64,000 nucleotides of DNA, taken from the NCBI RefSeq assembly GCF_000006985.1, contig NC_002932.3:581501-645500 (forward strand), read 5' to 3'. Source of the stretch: Chlorobaculum tepidum TLS (GTDB taxonomy: Bacteria > Bacteroidota > Chlorobiia > Chlorobiales > Chlorobiaceae). Of the stretch, positions 20,237-31,351 are shown one piece after another (the first letter of the stretch is position 1; each line of letters starts with the position of its first letter). Made by a program: the position numbers and the translations under genes. Under the pieces are notes generated by a model, which was not told the DNA's origin, made no database searches, and saw only the letters and a program-made list of their open reading frames with translations.

Positions 20237-20812
20237 TCACTTGCCCCTCTTTTTGTACGTTCCAATCAGCACGGTTTCGCCGAGAATATGGCCTTGCATG
20301 GCAGCTTCCACGTCGGCTTTGAGTGGGGAGAGCAGGTCGTCAATGACGGTGTCGAGCGCGTAGAGCTTGAAGAAGTAGCGGTGTGTGCCGATGGGCGGGC
20401 AGGGGCCGCCGTAGCCGCCACGGTTCCAGCTGTTGAATCCTTCCTGCATTTCGGTCTCGGCGGGGTGGTTTCCGGCTCCTTCGGCGAATCCTGTTTTTCC
20501 CGGTGGAATGTTGTAGAGCACCCAGTGTACCCAGGTGAATTTCGGGGCTGCCGGGTCTGGTGCGTCGGGATCGTCCACGATGAGCACGAGGCTTTTCGTG
20601 CCTTTGGGGATGTTTTTCCAGGTTAGCGGCGGCGAGATGTTTTTGCCTTCGCAGGTGTAGAGCGCCGGGATCGCGCCCATGTTCCGGAATGCCGTTGAGG
20701 TCAGTTCAAAAGTCATGGCTTCTCCTTTCTGGCCAGCCCGGAGCATGACGGGCATGAGCATCAGCAGTGCAACAAGCGCAGCCAGAGGGTTTTGGATTGA
20801 TCGTGACATCAT
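20237..20812 (-). CDS. Secreted YbhB/YbcL (PEBP/Raf kinase inhibitor-like) protein
   Basis: This 191-residue protein begins with a signal peptide (about residues 1-27, NPLAALVALLMLMPVMLRAG). It continues with the bacterial PEBP fold: CEGKNISPPLTW, VLIVDDPDAPDP and the CPPIGTHRYFFKLYALD ligand-site motif. Bacterial homologues bind small anionic ligands or phospholipid head groups, and their role is unclear. The gene is convergent with DUF2721 and divergent from rtcB, from which it is separated by a short region. It is probably a single-gene unit exported to the periplasm. Confidence 0.88.
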   Translation of the reverse strand: MMSRSIQNPLAALVALLMLMPVMLRAGQKGEAMTFELTSTAFRNMGAIPALYTCEGKNISPPLTWKNIPKGTKSLVLIVDDPDAPDPAAPKFTWVHWVLYNIPPGKTGFAEGAGNHPAETEMQEGFNSWNRGGYGGPCPPIGTHRYFFKLYALDTVIDDLLSPLKADVEAAMQGHILGETVLIGTYKKRGK

Positions 20813-20923
20813 GATAACGAGTGGTTGAGGTGCTTCAGGGATGTTTCGCTGGAACGCTTACCTGCGGCTATTGGTTCTCTGTTTTCCCCGGTGAAAACGA
20901 TGAATGAAACCAACGGAGGCGAG

Positions 20924-22321
20924 ATGGAGAGGTCGGCAATCAGGCAGATTTCCGGTTGGCTTTGGGAGATTCCGCGTTCGTACCGCAGCGACATGCGGGT
21001 GCCCGCGCGTTTTTACGCATCCGAAGCGATGCTGGAGCAGATTCTCGCCGATCGTTCGCTGGAGCAGCTCGTCAACGTCGCCACGCTGCCGGGTATTGTC
21101 GGTTTTGCGCTGGCGATGCCTGACATTCACGAGGGTTACGGCTTTCCGATTGGCGGCGTGGCGGCGTTTGACCCCGATGCGGGCATCATTTCGCCCGGCG
21201 GTATCGGCTACGACATCAACTGCGGCGTGCGTCTCTTGGCAACCAGCCAGCCTTTCGAGAGTGTTCGCGAGAAGATTCCCGATCTCGTCAAAGAGATCTA
21301 CCGGCAGGTTCCCTCCGGCGTCGGGCATGGAAACCGGATCACCTTTTCATCGAAACAGCTTGAGCAGATTCTTCGTGATGGTGCGCCCCGCATGGTGGCG
21401 TTTGGTTACGGAGAACCGGAAGACCTTGGCCATATCGAGTCCGGAGGCGTGATCGATGTGGCCGATCCGTCGAAGGTTTCACAGTACGCGAAGCAGCGGG
21501 GTGGCGATCAGCTCGGCACGCTCGGCACGGGCAACCATTTCGTGGAGATCGATCGGATCGATGCCATTTTCGATCAGGAGGCCGCCGTGCGCATGGGCTT
21601 GTTCGAGGGGCAGATCGTCATTCAGCTCCACACCGGTTCGCGCGGTCTCGGCCACCAGATCGCCACCGATTACATCCGTGTCATGAACCGCGCCATGCCG
21701 AAATACGGCATCGAGGTGCCCGATCGGGAGCTTGCCTGTGCGCCGTTCTGCTCGCCGGAGGGGCAGGAGTACTTCAGCGCCATGTCGGCGGGCGCGAACT
21801 TCGCGTGGGCGAACCGCCAGCTCATCACCTGGGAGATTCGGCAGGCGTGGCGCGCGGTCGTCGGCGACGATCCGTTGCGCGTGGTTTATGACGTGGCGCA
21901 CAACATCGCCAAGGTCGAGACGCACGAAATCGACGGCCATCGCCGCCAGCTCCTCGTGCACCGCAAGGGCGCGACCCGCGCGTTTGTCGGCCAGCCGGTG
22001 ATCATTCCCGGCAGCATGGGCACGGCCTCGTTCGTGTTGGAAGGCGGGCTGGCCTCGATGCACGAAAGCTTCGGTTCGTCATGCCATGGTGCAGGCCGCC
22101 GCATGTCGCGGACGAAAGCCAAGCACATGGTGCAGGGCAGCCAGCTCAGGCAGGAACTCGAAGCGATCGGCGTCTCCGTGCAGGCCGGTTCGATGCAGGG
22201 TCTCGCCGAGGAGGCTTCCGCCGCCTATAAGGATATCGGCGAAGTGGTCAGCACTGTCGTCTCGGCAGGCATCGCCCGAAAAGTGGTGAGGCTCGTACCG
22301 GTAGGGGTGATGAAAGGGTGA
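20924..22321 (+). CDS. rtcB: RtcB family RNA-splicing/repair ligase
   Basis: This 465-residue protein joins 2',3'-cyclic-phosphate or 3'-phosphate RNA ends to 5'-OH ends using GTP and manganese. It has the metal-site motif YDINCGVR with Asp97 and Cys100, the GNHFVEID and [11 protein letters not shown] metal/GTP-binding stretches, and the C-terminal HGAGRRMSR motif containing the histidine that becomes guanylylated. ATG 20924 (MERSAIRQ) follows GGAGG at 20915 and is preferred over upstream in-frame starts at 20825 and 20900. Archease, which activates RtcB, is encoded upstream on the same strand, separated by the helicase and nuclease genes. Confidence 0.95.
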   Translation: MERSAIRQISGWLWEIPRSYRSDMRVPARFYASEAMLEQILADRSLEQLVNVATLPGIVGFALAMPDIHEGYGFPIGGVAAFDPDAGIISPGGIGYDINCGVRLLATSQPFESVREKIPDLVKEIYRQVPSGVGHGNRITFSSKQLEQILRDGAPRMVAFGYGEPEDLGHIESGGVIDVADPSKVSQYAKQRGGDQLGTLGTGNHFVEIDRIDAIFDQEAAVRMGLFEGQIVIQLHTGSRGLGHQIATDYIRVMNRAMPKYGIEVPDRELACAPFCSPEGQEYFSAMSAGANFAWANRQLITWEIRQAWRAVVGDDPLRVVYDVAHNIAKVETHEIDGHRRQLLVHRKGATRAFVGQPVIIPGSMGTASFVLEGGLASMHESFGSSCHGAGRRMSRTKAKHMVQGSQLRQELEAIGVSVQAGSMQGLAEEASAAYKDIGEVVSTVVSAGIARKVVRLVPVGVMKG

Positions 22322-22333
22322 AGAGAATTAAGA

Positions 22334-22372
22334 AAGAGGGGGCACTGCTTGCCCTTCCTTTTCTCCGAATTT
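22334..22372. terminator. Possible bidirectional terminator, rtcB/xerD
   Basis: AAGAGGGGGCA and TGCCCTTCCTT form an imperfect 11-bp stem (one mismatch, two wobbles) between the convergent rtcB and xerD genes, followed on the plus strand by TTTCTCC. Confidence 0.45.
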
Positions 22373-22373
22373 A

Positions 22374-23288
22374 TTATCCCCGCGGGTGGAATGTTTTGTG
22401 CACTTCCTTGATGAACGAGCGGTCGATGTGGGTGTAGATCTGGGTGGCGATGATGGAGCTGTGGCCGAGCATCTCCTGCACAACGCGCAGGTCTGCGCCG
22501 CCTTCGAGCAGGTGGGTGGCGAAGGAGTGGCGGAAGGTGTGCGGGCTGATCGGTTTTTCAATACCTGCGATGACTGCGTGCTCACGCACGATGTTCCACG
22601 CAGCCATGCGCGAGAGCGGGCCGCCTCGCGAGTTCAGGAAAATAGTGTCGTGCGAGGTTGCGCTCATCATGCCGGGGCGCAGCTCGTCGAGGTAGCGTTT
22701 CATCCACGAGATGGCCGTCTGGCCGACGGGTACAAGCCGCTCTTTCGATCCTTTGCCGAAGACCCGCACGAAGCCGTCATCCATGTGCAGATTCAGTCGG
22801 CTGAGCCCCAGCAGTTCGCTGACGCGGACTCCCGTGGCGTAGAGAAATTCGAGCATCGCCTTGTCGCGCAGCATGAAAGTGCTAGTCGGATGCCGCTTGA
22901 GCGGGGCGTCGAGCAGCGTAGCCATCTCCTCGATGGTCAGCACTGAGGGGAGGTAGCGGGCGAGTTTCGGCTGGTGGATGTTCTCGGCGGGGTTCATCGT
23001 CGCGAGCCGCTCAGTCAGCAGGAATTTGTGGAAGGAGCGGATAGCAGAGATGTTCCGGGCGATCGAACTCGCTTCGAGGCCGATCTCATGCAGCTCCTGA
23101 ATGAATTTCCGGATGTCGCCCGGCGCGGCCTCTTCAGGTTTGACGCCGCACTCGTGCAGCCAGGCAAGGTAGCGGCCAAGGTCGTTCAGGTACGAGGCGC
23201 GCGTGTTGCCCGAAAAATTGCGTTCGAGGGTCAGGTAGTTCAGGAAGGTTTCGAGCGTTTTCCGCCACGGCTCCTCGCGTTCTGGCAT
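22374..23288 (-). CDS. xerD: Tyrosine recombinase XerD
   Basis: This 304-residue site-specific recombinase resolves chromosome dimers at dif. The SAM-like N-terminal DNA-binding domain covers about 1-100. The catalytic domain has Arg155 ([11 protein letters not shown]), His250 and Arg253 ([19 protein letters not shown]), His276 (MLGHSSI) and the nucleophile Tyr285 (QIYTH). Length and motif spacing match XerD/XerC. It is cotranscribed with rsmB, whose stop lies 2 bp upstream. XerC would be the main alternative name. Confidence 0.92.
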   Translation of the reverse strand: MPEREEPWRKTLETFLNYLTLERNFSGNTRASYLNDLGRYLAWLHECGVKPEEAAPGDIRKFIQELHEIGLEASSIARNISAIRSFHKFLLTERLATMNPAENIHQPKLARYLPSVLTIEEMATLLDAPLKRHPTSTFMLRDKAMLEFLYATGVRVSELLGLSRLNLHMDDGFVRVFGKGSKERLVPVGQTAISWMKRYLDELRPGMMSATSHDTIFLNSRGGPLSRMAAWNIVREHAVIAGIEKPISPHTFRHSFATHLLEGGADLRVVQEMLGHSSIIATQIYTHIDRSFIKEVHKTFHPRG

Positions 23289-23290
23289 CT

Positions 23291-24577
23291 TTACCCCTCC
23301 GTTTTGCGGAACCGTGCGGCGAAGCCGCCGTCGAAGCCCTCGTGCGAACCGGGCAGCGTCAGTCGCGACGCTTCGGCGATGAACTCCGGGTGGCGTTTCA
23401 GGAACGCTTCGGTCTGAAGCTCGTTCTCCTCTGGCTCGACCGAGCAGGTGGCGTAGAGCAGCACGCCGCCGGGCCGGAGCAGCGAGGCGGCGCGGTCAAG
23501 CATCGCAGCTTGCAGCGCGGCAAGCTCCCGCAGCTTTTCGGGCGTCGTCCGCCAGCGAAGTTCGGCGCGGCGGCCCAAGACGCCGGTGCCGGTGCACGGC
23601 GCGTCGAGCAGGATGGTGTCCATCGCGCATCCCGGATCGAAAGTGAGCGCGTCGCCTTCGCGCGGTTCGATGATGGTGATGCCGAGTGCCGATGCGTTCG
23701 AGGCGATTCGCGCGACTTTTGCGGGGGTACGGTCGAGCGCGATGATGCGCCCGCGATTCTCCATCAGTTCGGCCATGAAGGTCGATTTGCCCCCCGGCGC
23801 GGCGCACATGTCGAACACCGTGCTGCCCGGCTCTGGTGCGGCCATGAGGCAGGCCTGCCCTTGCGCCGGATTCTGCACGCTGACGAGTCCCTCCTTGAGC
23901 AGCGGTTCGAGCAGGGCGAACTGCTTGGAGAAGAAGAATCGATCGAGTCCATCTGCGTCCGCAACTCGTTTTGCGTCCGAAAGTTCGGGCCTCGCCAGCA
24001 GCGTTTCGGGATTGGCCTTGAGCCGGTTGATTCGGTAGCCGGTAGCAGGCGGCAGATTGCCGTGCGCGAGCATCGCGAGCGTCGCGTCGGGGCCGTAGCG
24101 CATGAGCCAGCGGGCGGCGAGCCACTCCGGGAAGGAGTAGAGAATCGAGAGGCGTTTCGACTCCGGCATCTCAGCCGTCCATGCGTCAAGATCGATGGTC
24201 GCTTTCGAGATGTTGCGCAACAGACCGTTGACCAGCCTGGCCAGATGGTCGCCCTTGAATTTGCGGGCGAGCTTGACCGATTCGTTGACCGCCGCCGATT
24301 TTGGCACACGGTCGAGGCGCAGAAGCTGATAGACGCCGAGGCGCAGGATGTGCTTGAGTACGGTGGCGGCTTTGGCGTAGTCGTGCCGGTAGAATCGCGC
24401 GATGATGAAATCGCACTGAAGCCGGTACTTCAGCGTTCCAGCCACCAGCTCTTTTGCCAGCGCACGGTCATTCTTGCCGAGGCCGGCGTGTTCGTGCATC
24501 CGGTTGAGCAGCTCTTCGGATTTGCGCATACCGTCGAGTTCGAGCAAAACACGAAGGGCGAGTTCACGTGCGGTCAT
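23291..24577 (-). CDS. rsmB: 16S rRNA m5C967 methyltransferase
   Basis: This 428-residue protein combines an N-terminal NusB-like RNA-binding domain (about 1-140) with a SAM-dependent methyltransferase domain. The domain has FDMCAAPGGKST (SAM binding), DAPCTGTGVLGRR with the first catalytic cysteine and LLYATCSVEPEENE with the second. Enzymes with this layout methylate C967 of 16S rRNA. It starts 121 bp away from the divergent SAM riboswitch and is followed 2 bp later by xerD. The gene contains no obvious damage. Confidence 0.92.
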   Translation of the reverse strand: MTARELALRVLLELDGMRKSEELLNRMHEHAGLGKNDRALAKELVAGTLKYRLQCDFIIARFYRHDYAKAATVLKHILRLGVYQLLRLDRVPKSAAVNESVKLARKFKGDHLARLVNGLLRNISKATIDLDAWTAEMPESKRLSILYSFPEWLAARWLMRYGPDATLAMLAHGNLPPATGYRINRLKANPETLLARPELSDAKRVADADGLDRFFFSKQFALLEPLLKEGLVSVQNPAQGQACLMAAPEPGSTVFDMCAAPGGKSTFMAELMENRGRIIALDRTPAKVARIASNASALGITIIEPREGDALTFDPGCAMDTILLDAPCTGTGVLGRRAELRWRTTPEKLRELAALQAAMLDRAASLLRPGGVLLYATCSVEPEENELQTEAFLKRHPEFIAEASRLTLPGSHEGFDGGFAARFRKTEG

Positions 24578-24688
24578 GGATAAGGAGGATGACGACTGTT
24601 TTTACTGAAAGCAGGTAGCAGCGTCTTGTAAAATAGTATCATCTGTCGTAGATTCCTGAAACTTGAACGTTCTTTTTCAGATTTCGAG

Positions 24689-24796
24689 CTATCATCCAGA
24701 AAGGCGGAGGGACTGGCCCTGCGAAGCCTTGGCAACCTTCATTCCACATGAGCGGTGCCAAATCCATCCCGGAGGAAATCCGGGAAAGATGATGTA
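24689..24796 (+). promoter_or_regulatory. SAM-I (S-box) riboswitch
   Basis: The conserved S-box order is present: AGAAAGGCGGAGGGACTGGCCC at 24698, GCGAAGCCTTGGCAACC near 24720-24736, GGTGCCAAATCC near 24754, and the closing GGGAAAGATGATG near 24782-24794. It lies about 100 nt before metY. S-adenosylmethionine binding would shut off methionine biosynthesis. No poly-T hairpin is obvious between the aptamer and the gene, so the switching mechanism may be translational. Confidence 0.93.
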
Positions 24797-24827
24797 TGCA
24801 TTCCTGCTGATTTCATACCTCACTTGA

Positions 24828-27256
<2,429 letters not shown>

Positions 27257-27270
27257 TAGTTGATAATGAA

Positions 27271-27304
27271 AGAGGCGCGGTATTTTGCCGCGCCTCTTCT
27301 TTTG
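27271..27304. terminator. Bidirectional terminator, metX/serS
   Basis: AGAGGCGCGG at 27271-27280 pairs with CCGCGCCTCT at 27288-27297 (10 bp), followed by TCTTTTG on the plus strand. It lies between convergent metX and serS, just after a short AT-rich repeat (TTGACAATTGATAGTTGATA). A similar repeat sits near 29165. Confidence 0.8.
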
Positions 27305-27345
27305 TATCCTGCCCACCTCGTTCAATCAGTTCACAACGTCCACCT

Positions 27346-28629
27346 TCACTCAATGATCTCAAATCCCGTGTAAGGCTTTAGCGCTTCCGGCACCATAAGC
27401 TTGCCGTCGGCGGTCTGGTAGTGTTCGAGCAGCGAGACCATCAGGCGCGAGGTGGCCAGGCCTGAACCGTTGAGGGTGTGCACGAACTCCGGTTTCGATT
27501 TGCTGTCGGGCTTGAAGCGGATGTTCGAGCGGCGCGCCTGGTAGTCTTCGAAGTTCGAGACGCTCGATGCTTCGAGATATTTGTTCTCGGCAGGTGACCA
27601 CACCTCGATGTCGTAGCACTTGGCGGCGTTGGCACTGATGTCGCCGCTGCAGAGCGTGATGACGCGGTAGGGAATCTTCAGGGCGACGAGGATTGCTTCG
27701 GCGTGGCCGAGAATCTCTTCGAGCGCTTCGTACGACGCTTCGGGCCGCGTGAAGCGCACCATCTCCACCTTGTTGAACTGGTGAACCCGCAGGAAGCCGC
27801 GCGTGTCCTTGCCGTAGCTTCCCGCCTCGCGCCGGAAGCAGGCCGAGTAGGCGGCGTATGCGATTGGCAATTTGTCGGCATCGAGTATCTCGCCGCGATG
27901 CAGGTTGGTCACGGGAACCTCGGCTGTCGGGATGGCGTACAGCCCGTCCTCCGGCATGTGATAGACCTGGTCGGCAAATTTCGGCCACTGGCCGGTGCCG
28001 CGCAGCGACTCCTGGTTCACCATGAATGGCGGGAACACCTCGGTGTAGCCGTGGTTTGCGCTGTGCGTGTCGAGCATGAAGTTGATGAGCGCTCGCTCAA
28101 GCCTTGCGCCTTTACCAGTATAGACCGGGAAGCCTGCGCCGCTGATCTTCGCGCCGCGCTCGAAGTCGAGAATGCCAAGGCTCTTGCCAAGTTCGAGGTG
28201 GTTCTTAACAGGGAAGTCCAGATTGTGCTCAAACGAAACCGGCCCTTTGTAGAGCACGTTCTCCTCTGCCGAGCGCCCTTCCGGCACGCTTTTGTGGAGC
28301 TTGTTCGGCAGGGTGAGCAGCAGCTCTTCAATCTCGGCTTCGAGTGCCGAGAGCGCCAGATCGAGATCGGCGATTTCGTCGGAGACCTGTTTCATCTGGC
28401 CGATCAGCTCGTCGGCCGACCCCTGTCCGGTGCGCTTGATGTTGGCGATCTCTTTCGATACCCGGTTGCGCAGCGCCTTGAGGTCGTCGGTGCGTTGCAC
28501 CATCGCCTTGCGTTCGGCGTCACGTTCGAGCAGACGGTCAACCTTCGGTGCATCGCCCTGTTGCTGGCGGCGGCGCAGCATCTCTTTGACATCATCCGGA
28601 TTCTGGCGGATGTAAGTAATGTCGAGCAT
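27346..28629 (-). CDS. serS: Seryl-tRNA synthetase
   Basis: This 427-residue class II synthetase charges tRNA-Ser. The N-terminal [18 protein letters not shown] leads into the long helical arm (about 30-100) that binds the tRNA long variable arm. The catalytic domain contains the motif 2 region [23 protein letters not shown] and the motif 3 region [15 protein letters not shown] near the C-terminus. Length and start are standard. It is followed on the same strand by no other gene, and the yqeY gene lies 21 bp upstream, so the two are probably co-transcribed. Confidence 0.96.
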
Positions 28630-28650
28630 ATATCTTGCGGAGAATGTGGG

Positions 28651-29109
28651 TTAGGCTGAGAGGAGCGATTTCACGAGGTTCTGGACTTTGCCGCCATCGG
28701 CTTTGCCCTTGAGGGTTTTCATGGCGAGGCCCATCACCTTGCCCATCTCCTTCATCGACGTCGCGCCGGTTTGCGCGATGATCTCGCGGATGGCCGCTTC
28801 GACCTCTTCGTCGGAAAGCTGCTGCGGCAGGTACTCTTCGAGCACTTTCAGTTCGGCTGCCTCGGTTTCGACGAGGTCGGGGCGGTTGCCCGCCGTGAAC
28901 TGCTCTATGGCGTCGCGCCGCCGTTTTGCCAGCCCCATCAACACTTCAAGCTCCTGCTCCTCGTTCAGTTCGCCTTTGCCGCCAACCCGGATGGAAACCT
29001 CCTTTTCCAGCAGGGCGGCCCGGATAGAGCGGATGGCGTTGAGGCGAATCTTGTCGCCGCTTTTCATGGCTTCTTTCAGCTCCTGATCGATTCTTTCCTT
29101 GAGGCTCAT
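28651..29109 (-). CDS. GatB/YqeY domain protein
   Basis: The 152-residue protein matches the YqeY family, which resembles the tail domain of GatB, the tRNA-dependent amidotransferase subunit. The N-terminal MSLKERIDQELKEAMKSGDK and the C-terminal GKADGGKVQNLVKSLL are highly typical. A tRNA-binding role is inferred in the family but not proven. It is placed immediately upstream of serS in the same orientation, a neighbourhood consistent with translation. Confidence 0.9.
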   Translation of the reverse strand: MSLKERIDQELKEAMKSGDKIRLNAIRSIRAALLEKEVSIRVGGKGELNEEQELEVLMGLAKRRRDAIEQFTAGNRPDLVETEAAELKVLEEYLPQQLSDEEVEAAIREIIAQTGATSMKEMGKVMGLAMKTLKGKADGGKVQNLVKSLLSA

Positions 29110-29266
29110 GATGGTATAAAGCTGTTCGTTGGTTGTGGTTCAAGAACCGGAAGATAAGAGGAATAGTTGATAATTGATAATTGACAACGGAGAATGGAAA
29201 CGGATGGATTATGAAATGAAAAGAGCTCTTTGTCCATTTTGCCCACAGCGACCAGCACCATCACAT

Positions 29267-30001
29267 TCAATCGTCCTGAATATCTCCCGATGTTGGTCTC
29301 AGAATGATCTCTTCGACCACCGTTCTCGATGGTTGAAGGTAGGCCTGTACTACCGGAGCCGCGATGTCTTCCGGCATCATCATGAGGGCCTGCATCTCAT
29401 CGTCAACTTTACCCCACATCGGCGTATATACCGCTCCCGGTTGGACGTCGGTGATACGCACGTTGCACTTCCTGGCGTACAGGCGCATTGTCTCGACCAG
29501 GCCGCGCTGGCCGAATTTGGACATGCAGTAGATCGACGAGTGTCTGAAAGCTTTTGTCGCGGCCACCGAGGTGATGAAGAAAATATGTCCCGAGTGCTGA
29601 CGTTCCATGAGGGCGAACAGCGCCTGCGTCAGGAAAAAGGTCCCTTTCAGGTTTGTGTTCATGGTATAGTCGAAATCCTCTTCGGTCAGATCGCTCAGTG
29701 CTCCGAAACGGCCAACCCCGGCGTTGTTCACCAGACAATCGATGTGACCATAGCGCTCAACAATGTGTGTGGTTAACCTCCTTACATCAGCCATATCGGA
29801 GATATCAGCGGTGATGGTGTCGGTCAGGGCACCTTCGGCACGGCATTCAAGAGAGATTTTTTCGAGGTCTGCCGCTGTGCGCGAAGAGAGCACGAGCACC
29901 GGTTCGAAGTCGGGATGGTGTCTGGCGGCTCGGGCAAATTCGAGCGCGATAGCGCGGCCAATGCCTTTTCCTGCGCCGGTGATCAGGAGTATATGTTTCA
30001 T
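29267..30001 (-). CDS. Sepiapterin reductase-like short-chain dehydrogenase
   Basis: This 244-residue SDR has the cofactor motif TGAGKGIG at 8-15, NNAGVG near 92-97, Ser145 and the catalytic Tyr158/Lys162 (YCMSK). Sequence and length fit the Chlorobium tepidum sepiapterin reductase, which is known structurally and makes L-threo-tetrahydrobiopterin, a precursor of the pterin glycosides of green sulfur bacteria. That equivalence is recalled knowledge, not an alignment made here. The gene is divergent from the cold-shock gene across a 145-bp region with a strong dyad. Confidence 0.85.
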   Translation of the reverse strand: MKHILLITGAGKGIGRAIALEFARAARHHPDFEPVLVLSSRTAADLEKISLECRAEGALTDTITADISDMADVRRLTTHIVERYGHIDCLVNNAGVGRFGALSDLTEEDFDYTMNTNLKGTFFLTQALFALMERQHSGHIFFITSVAATKAFRHSSIYCMSKFGQRGLVETMRLYARKCNVRITDVQPGAVYTPMWGKVDDEMQALMMMPEDIAAPVVQAYLQPSRTVVEEIILRPTSGDIQDD

Positions 30002-30058
30002 GACTAATTTGAGAATTAAATTATATGTTTTGTATTTGGTGTGTTTAAAGCGAAAATA

Positions 30059-30082
30059 TTATTGCGTTATATGACGCAATAA
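30059..30082. promoter_or_regulatory. Perfect 9-bp dyad between SDR and cold-shock genes
   Basis: TTATTGCGT at 30059-30067 and ACGCAATAA at 30074-30082 flank a six-base TATATG spacer. The dyad sits in an AT-rich stretch between divergent genes with no T run after it, so an operator is more likely than a terminator. Confidence 0.5.
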
Positions 30083-30145
30083 TCTATATTAAACAATAAA
30101 CTGATGTTTTTATTTTGTTAACATTAACCATCGAATGTCGTCATC

Positions 30146-30439
30146 ATGGCTAAAAGTAAAGTCAAATGGTTTGATGGCAAAAAAGGGTACGGTTTTATTC
30201 TGAACCCTGATGGCGGGGAAGACATCTTTGTCCATTTTTCGTCGATCATCTCTGATCAGAGCTTCAAGGTCCTCAATCAGGATGCTGACGTGGAATATGA
30301 TCTTGATAAGACACAGAAAGGTCTTCAGGCCAAAAATGTTCGTGAACTTTCTGTTTCCGCAGCTACCGTGGCTTCCGGCGTTGAGAATCCAGCGGTAAGG
30401 CTTGGGGTTCAGGGCGAATTCAATTCCTTGCCTCAGTAA
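30146..30439 (+). CDS. Cold-shock domain protein
   Basis: The 97-residue protein contains a single cold-shock domain with VKWFDGKKGYGFI (RNP1-like) and DIFVHFSSI (RNP2-like) in the first 35 residues. A roughly 30-residue extension beyond the usual 65-70-residue CspA length follows. It should bind single-stranded nucleic acid and act as an RNA chaperone. The long AT-rich leader and the upstream dyad suggest regulated expression. The C-terminal extension is not conserved in the family as far as can be judged by eye. Confidence 0.9.
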   Translation: MAKSKVKWFDGKKGYGFILNPDGGEDIFVHFSSIISDQSFKVLNQDADVEYDLDKTQKGLQAKNVRELSVSAATVASGVENPAVRLGVQGEFNSLPQ

Positions 30440-30565
30440 GCCGTTTCAGCTGCTGTCCTTCCACCTATTTTCCAACAATCTCTTTTTTTTGATCCAGCAG
30501 ACCAAATGCAGAAACTACGATTTTGAGATCGTAATTCTTTCGAGAGTTTACCGGGTCAAAACCCT

Positions 30566-31234
30566 TCAAAGCAGGGCGTGATCCCTGAAGCTGAACCAGT
30601 CATTGTTTCCAACGATCACATGGTCGAGCAATTCGATCTGGAGAAGGTCTCCGGCCTTTTTCAGGATCGACGTGACCTGTTTGTCGGCGTTGCTCGGTTG
30701 CACGTCGCCTGACGGATGGTTGTGCACCAGAATGATCGAGTGAGCACTTTCGCGGATCGCCGCCTTGAATATCTCTCTCGGGTGGATGAGCGAAGCGGTG
30801 AGTGTTCCGATGGTAATGGTTTCGTGTCTCAGAATCTGGTTTTTCGTGCTCAGGAAAAGCACGAACAGATGCTCTTTGGTTTCATCCGGGATTCTTCCTT
30901 TCATGTACTCAAACACGTCACGCGCGCCCTTTACTTTCAGGTTCATGTTGCGTGCAAAGTGCAGTCGTCGCTGAAGCTCGAAGATTGCCGCAATCTGCAT
31001 TGCCTTGGCTTCGCCGATGCCCGGCGTTTTCTGCAGCTCCTGAATCGACAGGTCAGCGAGGCGTTCGAGACCGTGCTCCGAGATGAGCTTGTTGCAGGTG
31101 TCAATGATATTCAGCCCCGCTGTGCCGGAGCGGAGAATAAGCGCCAGCAGTTCCGCCGGGCTGAGGGACTCCTTGCCGGAACGGAGAAACCGCTCCCTCG
31201 GACGATTGTCGGGATCGATGTCGTGAATGCGCAT
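30566..31234 (-). CDS. radC: RadC/JAB-domain protein
   Basis: This 222-residue protein has an N-terminal helix-hairpin-helix-like region ([15 protein letters not shown] near 67-81) and a C-terminal JAB/MPN metalloprotease-like domain with the signature [14 protein letters not shown]. His171, His173 and Asp177 are the expected metal ligands. RadC proteins were once linked to recombination repair, but the true function is unresolved. The gene appears to be transcribed alone. Several hundred bases downstream of the cold-shock gene separate the two convergent units. Confidence 0.92.
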   Translation of the reverse strand: MRIHDIDPDNRPRERFLRSGKESLSPAELLALILRSGTAGLNIIDTCNKLISEHGLERLADLSIQELQKTPGIGEAKAMQIAAIFELQRRLHFARNMNLKVKGARDVFEYMKGRIPDETKEHLFVLFLSTKNQILRHETITIGTLTASLIHPREIFKAAIRESAHSIILVHNHPSGDVQPSNADKQVTSILKKAGDLLQIELLDHVIVGNNDWFSFRDHALL

Positions 31235-31351
31235 GATGTTTCCTGTAGGGGGCAGGAGTGAATAATATGCTCAAGATAAGCCTGACGGGGCGATAGCTGC
31301 AAGCAGAGATGGGTGTGCTGCCGACATTTTCGGCAGCACTAAAAGTCGTTT

